Origin: Sphingobacteriia bacterium
GTDB taxonomy: Bacteria > Bacteroidota > Bacteroidia > Chitinophagales > Chitinophagaceae
Direction of reading: 5' to 3'
DNA length: 64,000 nucleotides
NCBI GenBank assembly: GCA_015999745.1
Contig: JAECQP010000005.1
Coordinates: 31,974-95,973, forward strand
In this document: piece after piece, positions 43,689 to 51,915 of the stretch
Layout: every line of letters starts with the position of its first letter
Position numbering within the stretch: the first letter of the stretch is position 1
Program-made: the position numbers and the translations under genes
The notes under the pieces: generated by a model
Seen by the model: only the letters and a program-made list of their open reading frames with translations
What the model was told of the DNA's origin: nothing
Databases searched by the model: none

Positions 43689-46160
43689 ATGAGATTGATA
43701 TATCTGTTGTTGATTGTTTTGCTCAGCAGTTCACTCAATGCGCAGCAAACACCGGTTACCAGGGCCAACTATGCGTTGGCTGCACGATTTTCTCCCAAGA
43801 AACTGGAGAAAATGATTTTTAGCCTGAATGTGGATCCGCACTGGCTTAAAAAGACGGATCGTTTCTGGTATATGTACGAAACCACGGAAGGGAAAAAATG
43901 GTACATCACAGATGCGCAAAAGGGAGAGAAAAAATTACTCTTTAATAATGCAGAGTTGGCGGCAAAGCTTACCCGCATTACCGATGATCCCATGGATGCA
44001 CAGCACCTGAATATCGACAGTATGCGTTTTGTGAAAGATGAGAACTGGATTCAGTTTGAAGTAAAGAGCACCAAAGAAGCAGAGAAAAAAGATACTACGG
44101 CCAAAAAAGGCACCGCGCCGGCCAAAGAGAAAAAAATATTCTATTTCGAATACAATATCCTTAGCGGAGAACTGGTGGAACTGGCCGACTTTAAAAAGCC
44201 TAAACGTAAACCATCCTGGGCCAATATTTCTCCGGATGGAAATACCATCCTGTTTGGCAGAAACGAAAATCTCTATTGGATGGATAAAACCAATTATGAG
44301 AAAGCCCTGAAAAATGAGGACGACAGCACCATCGTAGAAACAGCCATCACTACCGATGGGGTAGCGTATTTCAGCTACCACGGCGAAGGTTTTGGCGAAA
44401 CCAATATTGATAAGGAAAAGAATAAAAAGAAGCGCAAGTCTGTATTCCTGCTCTGGTCACCCGATTCAAAATATTTTGTGATGAATCGCAGCGATAACCG
44501 AAAAGTAAAGGACCTCTGGGTGATCAACAGTATTGCTGATCCGCGCCCAACGCTGGAAACCTACAAATACCAGATGCCCGGCGATAAAGAAGCTCCCATT
44601 GAACATATTCTGTTGTTTGATGCAACCTCCAAAACCAGCCGGGAAATTGCGGCAGGCCTGTTTAAAGACCAGGATGTAAATATTTTCAGCGAGCCGTTGA
44701 AAGCCAGTAGCCGCGACGATGATTTTCGTCCGCAGATCTGGTTGGGAACTGCAGATAAATTCTATTTCAGCAGAACCAGCCGCGATCTTAAGCGCATCGA
44801 CATCGGCTATGTGGATGTAAAAACAGTTACGGCCAAAACAGTGATCGAAGAAAGACTGAATACCTATGTGGAGATCCGCAGACCGGGATTGGTGAATGGC
44901 GGTAAGGAACTGATTCAGTGGAGTGAAGACGATGGATGGGGCCATTTCTATCTGTACGATGAAAACGGTAAACTCAAAAATCAGATTACCTCCGGCCCCT
45001 GGCATTGTGAAGATATCCTGGGTATAGACGAAAAGAACAGGATACTCTATTTTTCAGCGAATGGCAGAGAAAGCAATGAAGATCCATACTACCTGCATGC
45101 GTACCGCATCAACTTTGATGGAACAGGTCTCAAACTCCTGAATTCAGGCGAGTTTGATCATGCTTCCACCATGGACGATAACAAGCGCTATATCGTGAAC
45201 AATTTTTCCCGCGTCAATACGGTGCCCAAATCGGTGTTACTGGCAGCAGATGGCAGAAAAATCATGGAGCTTGAAACTGCCGACCTGAGCAGTTTGCTGG
45301 CTGCGGGATATAAGTTCCCTCAACCCTTTAAGGCTAAGGCCGATGACGGCATCACGGATCTATATGGGGTGATGTATAAACCCTTCGATTTTGACAGCGC
45401 CAAAAAATATCCGATTGTAGAATATGTATATCCCGGCCCGCAAACTGAAGCGGTGAATAAATCCTTCAGCAAGGGAATGGACCGTACCGATCGTTTGGCG
45501 CAGTTGGGCATGGTGGTGATTACCCTGGGGAACAGGGGAGGGCATCCGGCTCGCAGTAAGTGGTACCACAACTACGGGTATGGCAATCTCCGCGATTATG
45601 GGCTGGCCGATAAGAAAGCGGTTGCAGAGCAACTGGCAGACAGGCATCCCTTCCTCGACATCAATAGGGTGGGCATCCACGGGCATTCCGGCGGCGGCTT
45701 CATGAGTACTGCGGCCATGCTGGTCTATCCCGACTTTTTTAAAGTAGCCGTATCATCAGCGGGTAACCACGACAATTCCGTGTACAACCGCTGGTGGAGC
45801 GAGAAACACCATGGTGTAAAAGAGATCATCAACGAAAAGAAAGACACCAGTTTCCAGTACAGTATCGACAAAAACCCTGAGCTGGCAAAGAATCTGAAAG
45901 GCCGCTTATTATTGTCTCATGGCGAGATCGATAACAATGTGCATCCTGCCAATACCATGCGGGTGGTGAATGCCCTGATCAAGGCCAATAAGCGTTTCGA
46001 TATGATTATTCTTCCAACACAGCGCCACGGTTTCGGCGATATGACCGAATATTTCTTCTGGAAAATGAGCGATTATTTTTCCCGTTACCTGATGGGCGAT
46101 ACCACGGAACGCCCGGTGGATGAGGAAGAAATGAACCGCGAAATAGAAAAGAAAAAGTAG
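43689..46160 (+). CDS. S9-family peptidase (dipeptidyl peptidase IV-like)
   Basis: 823-residue exported serine peptidase. A signal peptide (MRLIYLLLIVLLSSSLNAQ) is followed by an N-terminal beta-propeller-like region (residues about 60-560; WANISPDGNTILFGRNENLYW is one blade) and a C-terminal alpha/beta hydrolase. The catalytic residues are Ser667 in IHGHSGGGF, Asp in SHGEIDNNVHP and His in PTQRHGFGD. A Lys-rich insertion near residues 125-155 (AEKKDTTAKKGTAPAKEKK) is unusual. The frame opens at 43455, but the 78 extra residues overlap kynU and hide the signal peptide, so the ATG at 43689 is chosen. A strong hairpin follows the stop. Confidence 0.92.
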   Translation: MRLIYLLLIVLLSSSLNAQQTPVTRANYALAARFSPKKLEKMIFSLNVDPHWLKKTDRFWYMYETTEGKKWYITDAQKGEKKLLFNNAELAAKLTRITDDPMDAQHLNIDSMRFVKDENWIQFEVKSTKEAEKKDTTAKKGTAPAKEKKIFYFEYNILSGELVELADFKKPKRKPSWANISPDGNTILFGRNENLYWMDKTNYEKALKNEDDSTIVETAITTDGVAYFSYHGEGFGETNIDKEKNKKKRKSVFLLWSPDSKYFVMNRSDNRKVKDLWVINSIADPRPTLETYKYQMPGDKEAPIEHILLFDATSKTSREIAAGLFKDQDVNIFSEPLKASSRDDDFRPQIWLGTADKFYFSRTSRDLKRIDIGYVDVKTVTAKTVIEERLNTYVEIRRPGLVNGGKELIQWSEDDGWGHFYLYDENGKLKNQITSGPWHCEDILGIDEKNRILYFSANGRESNEDPYYLHAYRINFDGTGLKLLNSGEFDHASTMDDNKRYIVNNFSRVNTVPKSVLLAADGRKIMELETADLSSLLAAGYKFPQPFKAKADDGITDLYGVMYKPFDFDSAKKYPIVEYVYPGPQTEAVNKSFSKGMDRTDRLAQLGMVVITLGNRGGHPARSKWYHNYGYGNLRDYGLADKKAVAEQLADRHPFLDINRVGIHGHSGGGFMSTAAMLVYPDFFKVAVSSAGNHDNSVYNRWWSEKHHGVKEIINEKKDTSFQYSIDKNPELAKNLKGRLLLSHGEIDNNVHPANTMRVVNALIKANKRFDMIILPTQRHGFGDMTEYFFWKMSDYFSRYLMGDTTERPVDEEEMNREIEKKK

Positions 46161-46175
46161 ATAAATTACTAATAT

Positions 46176-46210
46176 ATAAATCCCCGTTCTGCAATCGAAC
46201 GGGGATTTAT
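46176..46210 (+). terminator. Terminator after S9 peptidase
   Basis: 14-bp perfect stem (arms 46176-46189 and 46197-46210, core AAATCCCCGTTC/GAACGGGGATTT) with a 7-base loop, 15 bases after the S9 peptidase stop. The U-tract is weak (TATTGTATTTGG), but the stem is strong. Confidence 0.85.
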
Positions 46211-46273
46211 TGTATTTGGTCGGTTTGGGTACAAAAATCTTCCTCAAAACAAGGCCCGTAAGCTGCATACCCG

Positions 46274-46281
46274 TAATTTTG
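46274..46281 (+). promoter_or_regulatory. -7 element of the acyl-CoA dehydrogenase operon
   Basis: TAATTTTG, downstream of the S9 peptidase terminator and 33 bases before the ATG at 46315. Confidence 0.5.
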
Positions 46282-46314
46282 CAGCCAAGATTTTAAACCT
46301 AAAATAACGATTCA

Positions 46315-47505
46315 ATGGCTGCCAGAACAGATCTATTCCAATCTCCTGATTATTTGCTGATCGACGAACTGCTTACGGAAGAACATAAACTTATCAGGGA
46401 GTCCGTTAGAAACTACGTAAAGAAAGAGATCTCTCCGATTATTGAAGATTATGCGCAGCGTGCGGAATTTCCGCAGCACATTGTGAAGCAATTGGGTGAG
46501 CTTGGTTGTTTTGGTCCTACCGTGCCCGAACAGTATGGCGGTGGCGGACTGGATTATATCAGCTATGGTCTGATGATGCAGGAGCTGGAGCGTGGCGACA
46601 GTGGTGTAAGGAGTACCGCCAGTGTACAGGGTAGTCTGGTGATGTACCCGATCTATGCATATGGTAGCGAAGAACAAAAAATGAAATACCTGCCAAAACT
46701 CGCCTCCGGCGAATGGCTGGGTTGTTTTGGTTTAACAGAACCTGACCACGGATCCAATCCGGCAGGTATGATCACTAATATCAAGGATGCAGGTGATGGT
46801 AAGCACGTAATCCTGAACGGTGCAAAAATGTGGATCAGTAATGCTCCGTTTGCACAGGTAGCCGTGGTTTGGGCTAAGAACGAAGCAGGCCGTATTCAGG
46901 GTATGATCCTGGAAAGAGGGATGGAAGGTTTTACCACTCCAACCACACATGGTAAATGGAGCCTCCGCGCAAGCGCTACCGGAGAGCTGGTATTCGACAA
47001 TGTAAAAGTTCCTAAAGAAAATATCTTACCGAATGTAATCGGATTAAAAGGGCCGTTGGGCTGCTTGTCCAAAGCCCGCTATGGTATCGCCTGGGGCGCA
47101 CTGGGCGCTGCAATGGATTGCTATGATACTGCATTGCGTTACAGCAAAGAACGTATCCAGTTTGATCGTCCTATCGGGGGGTTCCAGTTGCAACAGAAGA
47201 AGCTGGCTGAAATGATCACCGAGATCACCAAAGGACAGTTATTGGTTTGGAGAGTGGGCGTGTTGATGAACGAAGGAAGGGCGACTCCTGCACAGGTCAG
47301 TATGGCAAAACGGAATAGTTGTGAAATTGCCACCAATATTGCCCGCGATGCACGCCAGATGCTGGGTGGTATGGGTATTACCGGAGAGTACAGCATTATG
47401 CGTCATATGATGAACCTCGAGAGTGTGATTACTTACGAAGGAACACACGACGTACACCTGCTGATCACCGGTATGGATGTTACCGGATTGAACGCATTTA
47501 AATAG
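46315..47505 (+). CDS. Acyl-CoA dehydrogenase, glutaryl-CoA dehydrogenase-like
   Basis: 396-residue flavin enzyme. Family segments are GCFGPTVPEQYGGGGLDY, GLTEPDHGSNPAGM, FAQVAVVWAKN, ARYGIAWGALGAAMDCYD, FDRPIGGFQLQQKKLAEM, RDARQMLGGMGI and YEGTHDVHLL, the last containing the catalytic Glu. The pattern, including LGCFGLTEPDHGSNP, is closest in my memory to glutaryl-CoA dehydrogenases, which would fit lysine and tryptophan catabolism, but short-chain acyl-CoA specificity cannot be excluded. A -7 box TAATTTTG at 46274 precedes it. It heads an operon with shikimate kinase (6-base gap). Confidence 0.9.
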   Translation: MAARTDLFQSPDYLLIDELLTEEHKLIRESVRNYVKKEISPIIEDYAQRAEFPQHIVKQLGELGCFGPTVPEQYGGGGLDYISYGLMMQELERGDSGVRSTASVQGSLVMYPIYAYGSEEQKMKYLPKLASGEWLGCFGLTEPDHGSNPAGMITNIKDAGDGKHVILNGAKMWISNAPFAQVAVVWAKNEAGRIQGMILERGMEGFTTPTTHGKWSLRASATGELVFDNVKVPKENILPNVIGLKGPLGCLSKARYGIAWGALGAAMDCYDTALRYSKERIQFDRPIGGFQLQQKKLAEMITEITKGQLLVWRVGVLMNEGRATPAQVSMAKRNSCEIATNIARDARQMLGGMGITGEYSIMRHMMNLESVITYEGTHDVHLLITGMDVTGLNAFK

Positions 47506-47511
47506 TATTCT

Positions 47512-48018
47512 GTGAAAATCTTCCTGATTGGCATGATGGGTACCGGCAAATCTTACTGGAAACAGTTGCTGGCCAAACAATGCAAAACCGGGGGGTATGA
47601 TCTGGACTTTATCATTGAAGCCCAGGAGGAACGAACCATCCCGGAAATTTTTCAGGAAGACGGCGAAATTTATTTCAGGAAGGCAGAGGCAAAGTTGCTC
47701 CGCTGGTTTGGAGAGAAAAAAGCATTCGTGCTGGCAACCGGCGGAGGAACTCCCTGTTTTCACCAGAATATGGAGTGGATGAACCAGCAGGGTATCACCA
47801 TCTGGATCGATGAACCGTTGAATGTATTGGTGGAAAGACTGTCTGAAGAAAAAGCACACCGGCCATTGCTGGCCGGTGTGGACGACGAAGGCCTGCGTAC
47901 ATTCCTTTCGCAAAAACTGGAAGAACGCAAACCTTTTTATTCCAAAGCCACCCATCATTTGCAGGGCGATCAAATCAACCTGAAGTATTTAAAAAAAATC
48001 ATTAGTCAACATGCATAA
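47512..48018 (+). CDS. aroK: Shikimate kinase
   Basis: 168-residue P-loop kinase that phosphorylates shikimate on the way to chorismate, the precursor of the trp operon's substrate. Walker A is GMMGTGKSYW. The DLDFIIEAQEERTI segment corresponds to the DxD shikimate-binding region, GGG is in LATGGGTPCF, and the lid Arg is in EKAHRPLLA. The residues after the P-loop lysine are SYW rather than the more usual ST, a mild variation. The start is GTG at 47512 (MKIFLIGMMG). It overlaps the DUF423 gene by 8 bases. Confidence 0.9.
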   Translation: MKIFLIGMMGTGKSYWKQLLAKQCKTGGYDLDFIIEAQEERTIPEIFQEDGEIYFRKAEAKLLRWFGEKKAFVLATGGGTPCFHQNMEWMNQQGITIWIDEPLNVLVERLSEEKAHRPLLAGVDDEGLRTFLSQKLEERKPFYSKATHHLQGDQINLKYLKKIISQHA

Positions 48019-48403
48019 GGAATTCCTGACAACCGCAGCCATATTAGGTGGATTCGCCGTATTACTGGGCGCTTTTGGTGCGCATGGCCTGAAGGCATAT
48101 GCTACCGAACAGCAGCTCAATACCTATGAAACCGCTGTGCGCTATATGTTCTACCATGTATTTGCGCTGGCCCTTTGCGGTGTATTGTACTATGCATTCC
48201 CGGTAAGCGGCGTGATTACTGCCGGTAAACTTTTTATGGCCGGAATGGCTGTTTTCTCCGGCTCACTGTACCTCATGACCGCCCTGTCGCTCGGCGGTTC
48301 AGACAAGTTTAAATGGCTGGGTGCCATTACCCCGGTGGGCGGGTTGCTGCTGGTGGCCGGATGGTTTACCCTGGCGTATACACTGTTTAGTTACAGGAAA
48401 TAA
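48011..48403 (+). CDS. DUF423 small membrane protein
   Basis: 130-residue integral membrane protein of the DUF423 (YgdD) family, with four hydrophobic segments and the conserved GAFGAHGLKAY and NTYETAVRYMFYHVFALAL stretches. Function is unknown across the family. The start overlaps the end of shikimate kinase by 8 bases, so the two are translationally coupled. The hairpin at 48427 closes the unit. Confidence 0.9.
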   Translation: MHKEFLTTAAILGGFAVLLGAFGAHGLKAYATEQQLNTYETAVRYMFYHVFALALCGVLYYAFPVSGVITAGKLFMAGMAVFSGSLYLMTALSLGGSDKFKWLGAITPVGGLLLVAGWFTLAYTLFSYRK

Positions 48404-48426
48404 TTTCATTTACAAACGGTAAGTGG

Positions 48427-48453
48427 AAAACTGTTGGGGTATCCAGCAGTTTT
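48427..48453 (+). terminator. Hairpin after DUF423 gene
   Basis: 11-bp stem with one G-U pair (AAAACTGTTGG at 48427-48437, CCAGCAGTTTT at 48443-48453), 5-base loop. The only T-run is the TTTT that forms the end of the stem, so it is a moderate terminator at best. It separates the aroK operon from ftsK. Confidence 0.55.
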
Positions 48454-48495
48454 GCACATTGCAGATAATGCGTTCCTTCTCCTTCCCCCTTAGCT

Positions 48496-48503
48496 TATAT
48501 TTG
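48496..48503 (+). promoter_or_regulatory. -7 element of ftsK
   Basis: TATATTTG, five bases before the ftsK ATG. Confidence 0.5.
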
Positions 48504-48508
48504 TTTTC

Positions 48509-51097
48509 ATGGCAAATAGCTTAAGAAAGAAAACGCCACCGCCACCCGACCCGGAAACCCTCACTGCCGATAAAGAAGCAGAAGTAACCGTAACGGAAGT
48601 GGTGAAAGACGAACGTACCGAAAAGATTGCCGGTGCGGTGAGTATTCTTTTTACCCTTTTTCTCTTTATTGCATTTACCTCTTATTTATTTACCTGGCAG
48701 GAAGACCAGGATAAAGTGCAGCAATTCGGGATCCGCATATTTGCCACAGATGATGTTCGGGTAAACAACCTGCTGGGCGTATTGGGCGCTTATACCGCGC
48801 ACACGCTTTGGAACAACGGATTTGGACTGGCCTCTTATTTATTCTGCACTTTCTTTTTTGTACTGGGTGTGAATCTACTTTTTGGAAAGAAGATCTTCAA
48901 ACTGCTGCGCAACCTGAAATATGTATTGGTTGGCCTGGTGGTATTCAGTATGAGTTTTGCCTTTGCCTCCAGGGGCGCAGATTTTTCATGGGGAGGTGCC
49001 GTAGGAGAATACCTCAGCGACTGGAGTACCAAATGGATAGGGAAGATAGGAACAGGAGCTGTGATCGGGCTGGCGTTCTTCAGCTATATTATCTGGAGGT
49101 TCAACCCCACTTTTACCGTGCCCGACTGGAAGTTTGATCTGTTCGATAAAAAAGAATCATTTTCCAAAAACCTGGCAGCGGATACCGATCCGGAAACAAA
49201 GGAAGCGCTGGAACTGCCTGATGCAGAAGACATTGATGCAGAAACAGCAGCGGAGGGAAAGCCCCTCAGCAATAATAAATTAAAAGGAGAAGGCTCATTG
49301 GTTTCTGTGGTAATGCCCGCCAGTGCAGATGTCTCCAATCCATTGAATCAGTTCAATGTAATTGAAAAGGAAGAACCGGAATTGCCGGAAGAAGAGACTG
49401 AGATGGATGCATTGGAAGAAGAGCTTGAGGAAGAACTGGAAGCGGAACAGGAAGAAGAGGCACAGATTCAGCCAACTGTCAAAACCATCACAGCTCATGT
49501 GCCCTCTCCAGCCAGCCTTGAACTGGAAATTAAGGAAGTACCCGAAGAGCATATTGAAGAAGAAATTGCAGCAACCATTGGTAGCCTTGCAACCAAATAC
49601 GATGTGACGCTCGACCTGAAAGATTACAAATATCCGGGTCTTGAATTACTTGAAACACACGGCAGCGAGAAGATCGTACACGACCCGCAGGAACTGGAGA
49701 CCAACAAGAACCAGATTATTGCCACACTCAAAAACTATGATATCGCCATTCAGCGTATTGCGGCTACCGTGGGGCCTACCGTAACCCTGTATGAAATTGT
49801 TCCTGCACCCGGTGTCAGGATCAGCCGCATTAAGAACCTGGAAGATGATATTGCCCTGAGCCTTGCAGCGCTTGGGATCCGGATCATTGCGCCGATTCCG
49901 GGTAAAGGTACCATTGGTATTGAAGTACCCAACGTACGCAAAACCATTGTAAGTATGAAGACCCTGCTGGCCAGTGAAAAATTTCTGACCAGTAAATTCT
50001 CTTTGCCGATTGCCATTGGAAAGCGCATCGATAATGAAAACTTTATTGTAGACCTTGCGTCCATGCCACACCTGCTGATGGCCGGTGCTACCGGACAAGG
50101 TAAATCCGTGGGTGTAAATGCCATCCTGGTTTCGCTGTTGTATAAGAAACACCCGTCTCAGTTGAAGTTTGTACTGGTGGATCCGAAGAAAGTGGAACTG
50201 AGCCTCTACCGCGTTATTGAGAAACATTTCCTGGCCAAGCTACCGGGAGAGGAAGAAGCCATCATCACCGATACCAAGAAAGTAATCTATACGCTGAATG
50301 CGCTCTGTATAGAAATGGATCATCGCTATGATCTGTTGAAAGAAGCAGGTTGCCGGAATATTAAAGAGTACAATGAGAAGTTTACAGCGCGTAAACTCAA
50401 TCCGGAAAAGGGGCATCAATACCTGCCATTCATTGTGTTGGTGGTGGATGAGTTTGCCGATCTGATCATGACGGCGGGTAAGGAAGTGGAAATGCCGATT
50501 GCCCGTTTGGCGCAGCTGGCACGTGCCATTGGCATACACCTGATCATTGCCACACAAAGACCTTCCGTGAATATCATTACCGGTACCATCAAGGCCAACT
50601 TCCCTGCAAGGATAGCTTTTAAAGTCTCCAGTAAAATAGACAGCCGTACCATTCTCGATGCAGGCGGAGCGGAGCAACTGATTGGAAAGGGGGATATGCT
50701 CGTAAGCTACAATGGTGAAATCACCCGATTGCAGTGCGCATTTGTCGATACCCCCGAAGTGGAGAGTATTTGCGAGTTCATAGGCGATCAGCGCGGTTAC
50801 CCGCATGCATTTCTCTTGCCGGAATATGTGGATGAAAAAGAGATGGAAGGCAGGGATTTTGATGCCAACGATCGGGATCCGCTCTTCGAAGACGCAGCAC
50901 GCCTGATTGTGAGCAGCCAGATGGGCTCCACATCACTGATCCAGCGAAGAATGAAACTCGGCTACAACAGGGCCGGTCGTTTGATGGATCAGTTGGAAGC
51001 TGCAGGAATTGTAGGGCCCAACCAGGGAAGCAAAGCAAGGGAGGTTGTCTTTAAAACAGAAACCGAACTGCAGGAGTTCCTGGATACCATGGCATAG
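48509..51097 (+). CDS. ftsK: DNA translocase FtsK/SpoIIIE
   Basis: 862-residue septal DNA pump that moves chromosome termini at division. Four membrane segments occupy residues about 40-190. An acidic linker (residues about 285-330, EEPELPEEETEMDALEEEL and onward) is followed by the motor: Walker A GATGQGKSVGVN (near 526), Walker B VVDEFADLI, and the C-terminal gamma winged-helix domain with RLIVSSQMGSTSLIQRRM and YNRAGRLMDQLE. The length is normal for Bacteroidota FtsK. A TATATTTG -7 box ends only five bases before the ATG, and no in-frame downstream ATG precedes the first membrane segment, so a leaderless mRNA is likely. Confidence 0.95.
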   Translation: MANSLRKKTPPPPDPETLTADKEAEVTVTEVVKDERTEKIAGAVSILFTLFLFIAFTSYLFTWQEDQDKVQQFGIRIFATDDVRVNNLLGVLGAYTAHTLWNNGFGLASYLFCTFFFVLGVNLLFGKKIFKLLRNLKYVLVGLVVFSMSFAFASRGADFSWGGAVGEYLSDWSTKWIGKIGTGAVIGLAFFSYIIWRFNPTFTVPDWKFDLFDKKESFSKNLAADTDPETKEALELPDAEDIDAETAAEGKPLSNNKLKGEGSLVSVVMPASADVSNPLNQFNVIEKEEPELPEEETEMDALEEELEEELEAEQEEEAQIQPTVKTITAHVPSPASLELEIKEVPEEHIEEEIAATIGSLATKYDVTLDLKDYKYPGLELLETHGSEKIVHDPQELETNKNQIIATLKNYDIAIQRIAATVGPTVTLYEIVPAPGVRISRIKNLEDDIALSLAALGIRIIAPIPGKGTIGIEVPNVRKTIVSMKTLLASEKFLTSKFSLPIAIGKRIDNENFIVDLASMPHLLMAGATGQGKSVGVNAILVSLLYKKHPSQLKFVLVDPKKVELSLYRVIEKHFLAKLPGEEEAIITDTKKVIYTLNALCIEMDHRYDLLKEAGCRNIKEYNEKFTARKLNPEKGHQYLPFIVLVVDEFADLIMTAGKEVEMPIARLAQLARAIGIHLIIATQRPSVNIITGTIKANFPARIAFKVSSKIDSRTILDAGGAEQLIGKGDMLVSYNGEITRLQCAFVDTPEVESICEFIGDQRGYPHAFLLPEYVDEKEMEGRDFDANDRDPLFEDAARLIVSSQMGSTSLIQRRMKLGYNRAGRLMDQLEAAGIVGPNQGSKAREVVFKTETELQEFLDTMA

Positions 51098-51179
51098 CTT
51101 TTCACCGATACAAATCAACTCCTAAGCCGATTTTAACGTATCTGTTTTGCCTGGCAACAGGCATTTCTGTTGTAAAACT

Positions 51180-51187
51180 TATATTTG
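51180..51187 (+). promoter_or_regulatory. -7 element of the LolA-like gene
   Basis: TATATTTG, 18 bases before the ATG at 51206; a TTTG lies upstream at 51146-51149. Confidence 0.55.
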
Positions 51188-51205
51188 CATCCCTAAAAGA
51201 ACAAC

Positions 51206-51835
51206 ATGCGTAAATTTTACCTGGTTACACTGTTAGTATTGGGTTGCGCCCTTTTCACCCACGCACAAAATGACCCGGCTGCCAAAAAAGTAATTGAGGC
51301 ATTCGGAAATAAAGTAAAAGCGTCGAAAGGGATCACTGCCGTATTTACCCTGAATTCATTCACCAGCAAGGGCAGGGCAACGGGTTCCAAACAATTGGCG
51401 CTCTCTATGCGTGGCGAAAAGTACCAGTTAAAGCAGGGCAAAACAGAAATTATTTGTGATGGTAAAAATGTGTACAATTTTGATGGCGCTAAAACCATTA
51501 CTAAATCTTCCGTAGATGAAAGCAGTCAAACCCTGAGTCCGCAGAAATTACTGGCAGGATCTTATGAAAAGGATTTTTCCTACAAGCTGATTGCTACCAG
51601 GGGAAAACAGAATGAAATAGAAATGAAGCCGCTCGACAACCGCAAAAATTTCCAGAAGGTGAATCTTTATTTCGACAAGGCAAAAAATATACTGGTAAAA
51701 GCCCGCATACTGGATAAGAGTAATAACGTAACAGAACTGAAAGTGAACAATCTTAACCTTTCTGCGGTGCTGGCCGACCATCTCTTTGTATTCAATAAGG
51801 CCCGGTATCCAAAGGATGTGGAAATACTGGATTAA
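51206..51835 (+). CDS. LolA-like outer membrane lipoprotein carrier protein
   Basis: 209-residue periplasmic protein with a signal peptide (MRKFYLVTLLVLGCALFTHAQ) and the LolA/LolB-type half-barrel fold: FGNKVKASKGITAVFTL, GEKYQLKQGKTEIICDGKNVYNF and NVTELKVNNLNLSAVLADHLF. LolA carries lipoproteins from the inner to the outer membrane. The tail FVFNKARYPKDVEILD is typical of the Bacteroidota form. It has its own TATATTTG -7 box at 51180 and a terminator at 51851. Confidence 0.88.
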   Translation: MRKFYLVTLLVLGCALFTHAQNDPAAKKVIEAFGNKVKASKGITAVFTLNSFTSKGRATGSKQLALSMRGEKYQLKQGKTEIICDGKNVYNFDGAKTITKSSVDESSQTLSPQKLLAGSYEKDFSYKLIATRGKQNEIEMKPLDNRKNFQKVNLYFDKAKNILVKARILDKSNNVTELKVNNLNLSAVLADHLFVFNKARYPKDVEILD

Positions 51836-51850
51836 TCTTAACCGAATTTA

Positions 51851-51887
51851 ACAAAAGCCGTTTCGCATTATCCGGAACGGCTTTTGT
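51851..51887 (+). terminator. Terminator after LolA-like gene
   Basis: 12-bp stem (ACAAAAGCCGTT at 51851-51862, AACGGCTTTTGT at 51876-51887) that extends inward by T-G and C-G pairs, followed by ATTATTT. It starts 15 bases after the stop codon. Confidence 0.8.
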
Positions 51888-51915
51888 ATTATTTGTACAT
51901 TCGATCATCCAAAAA

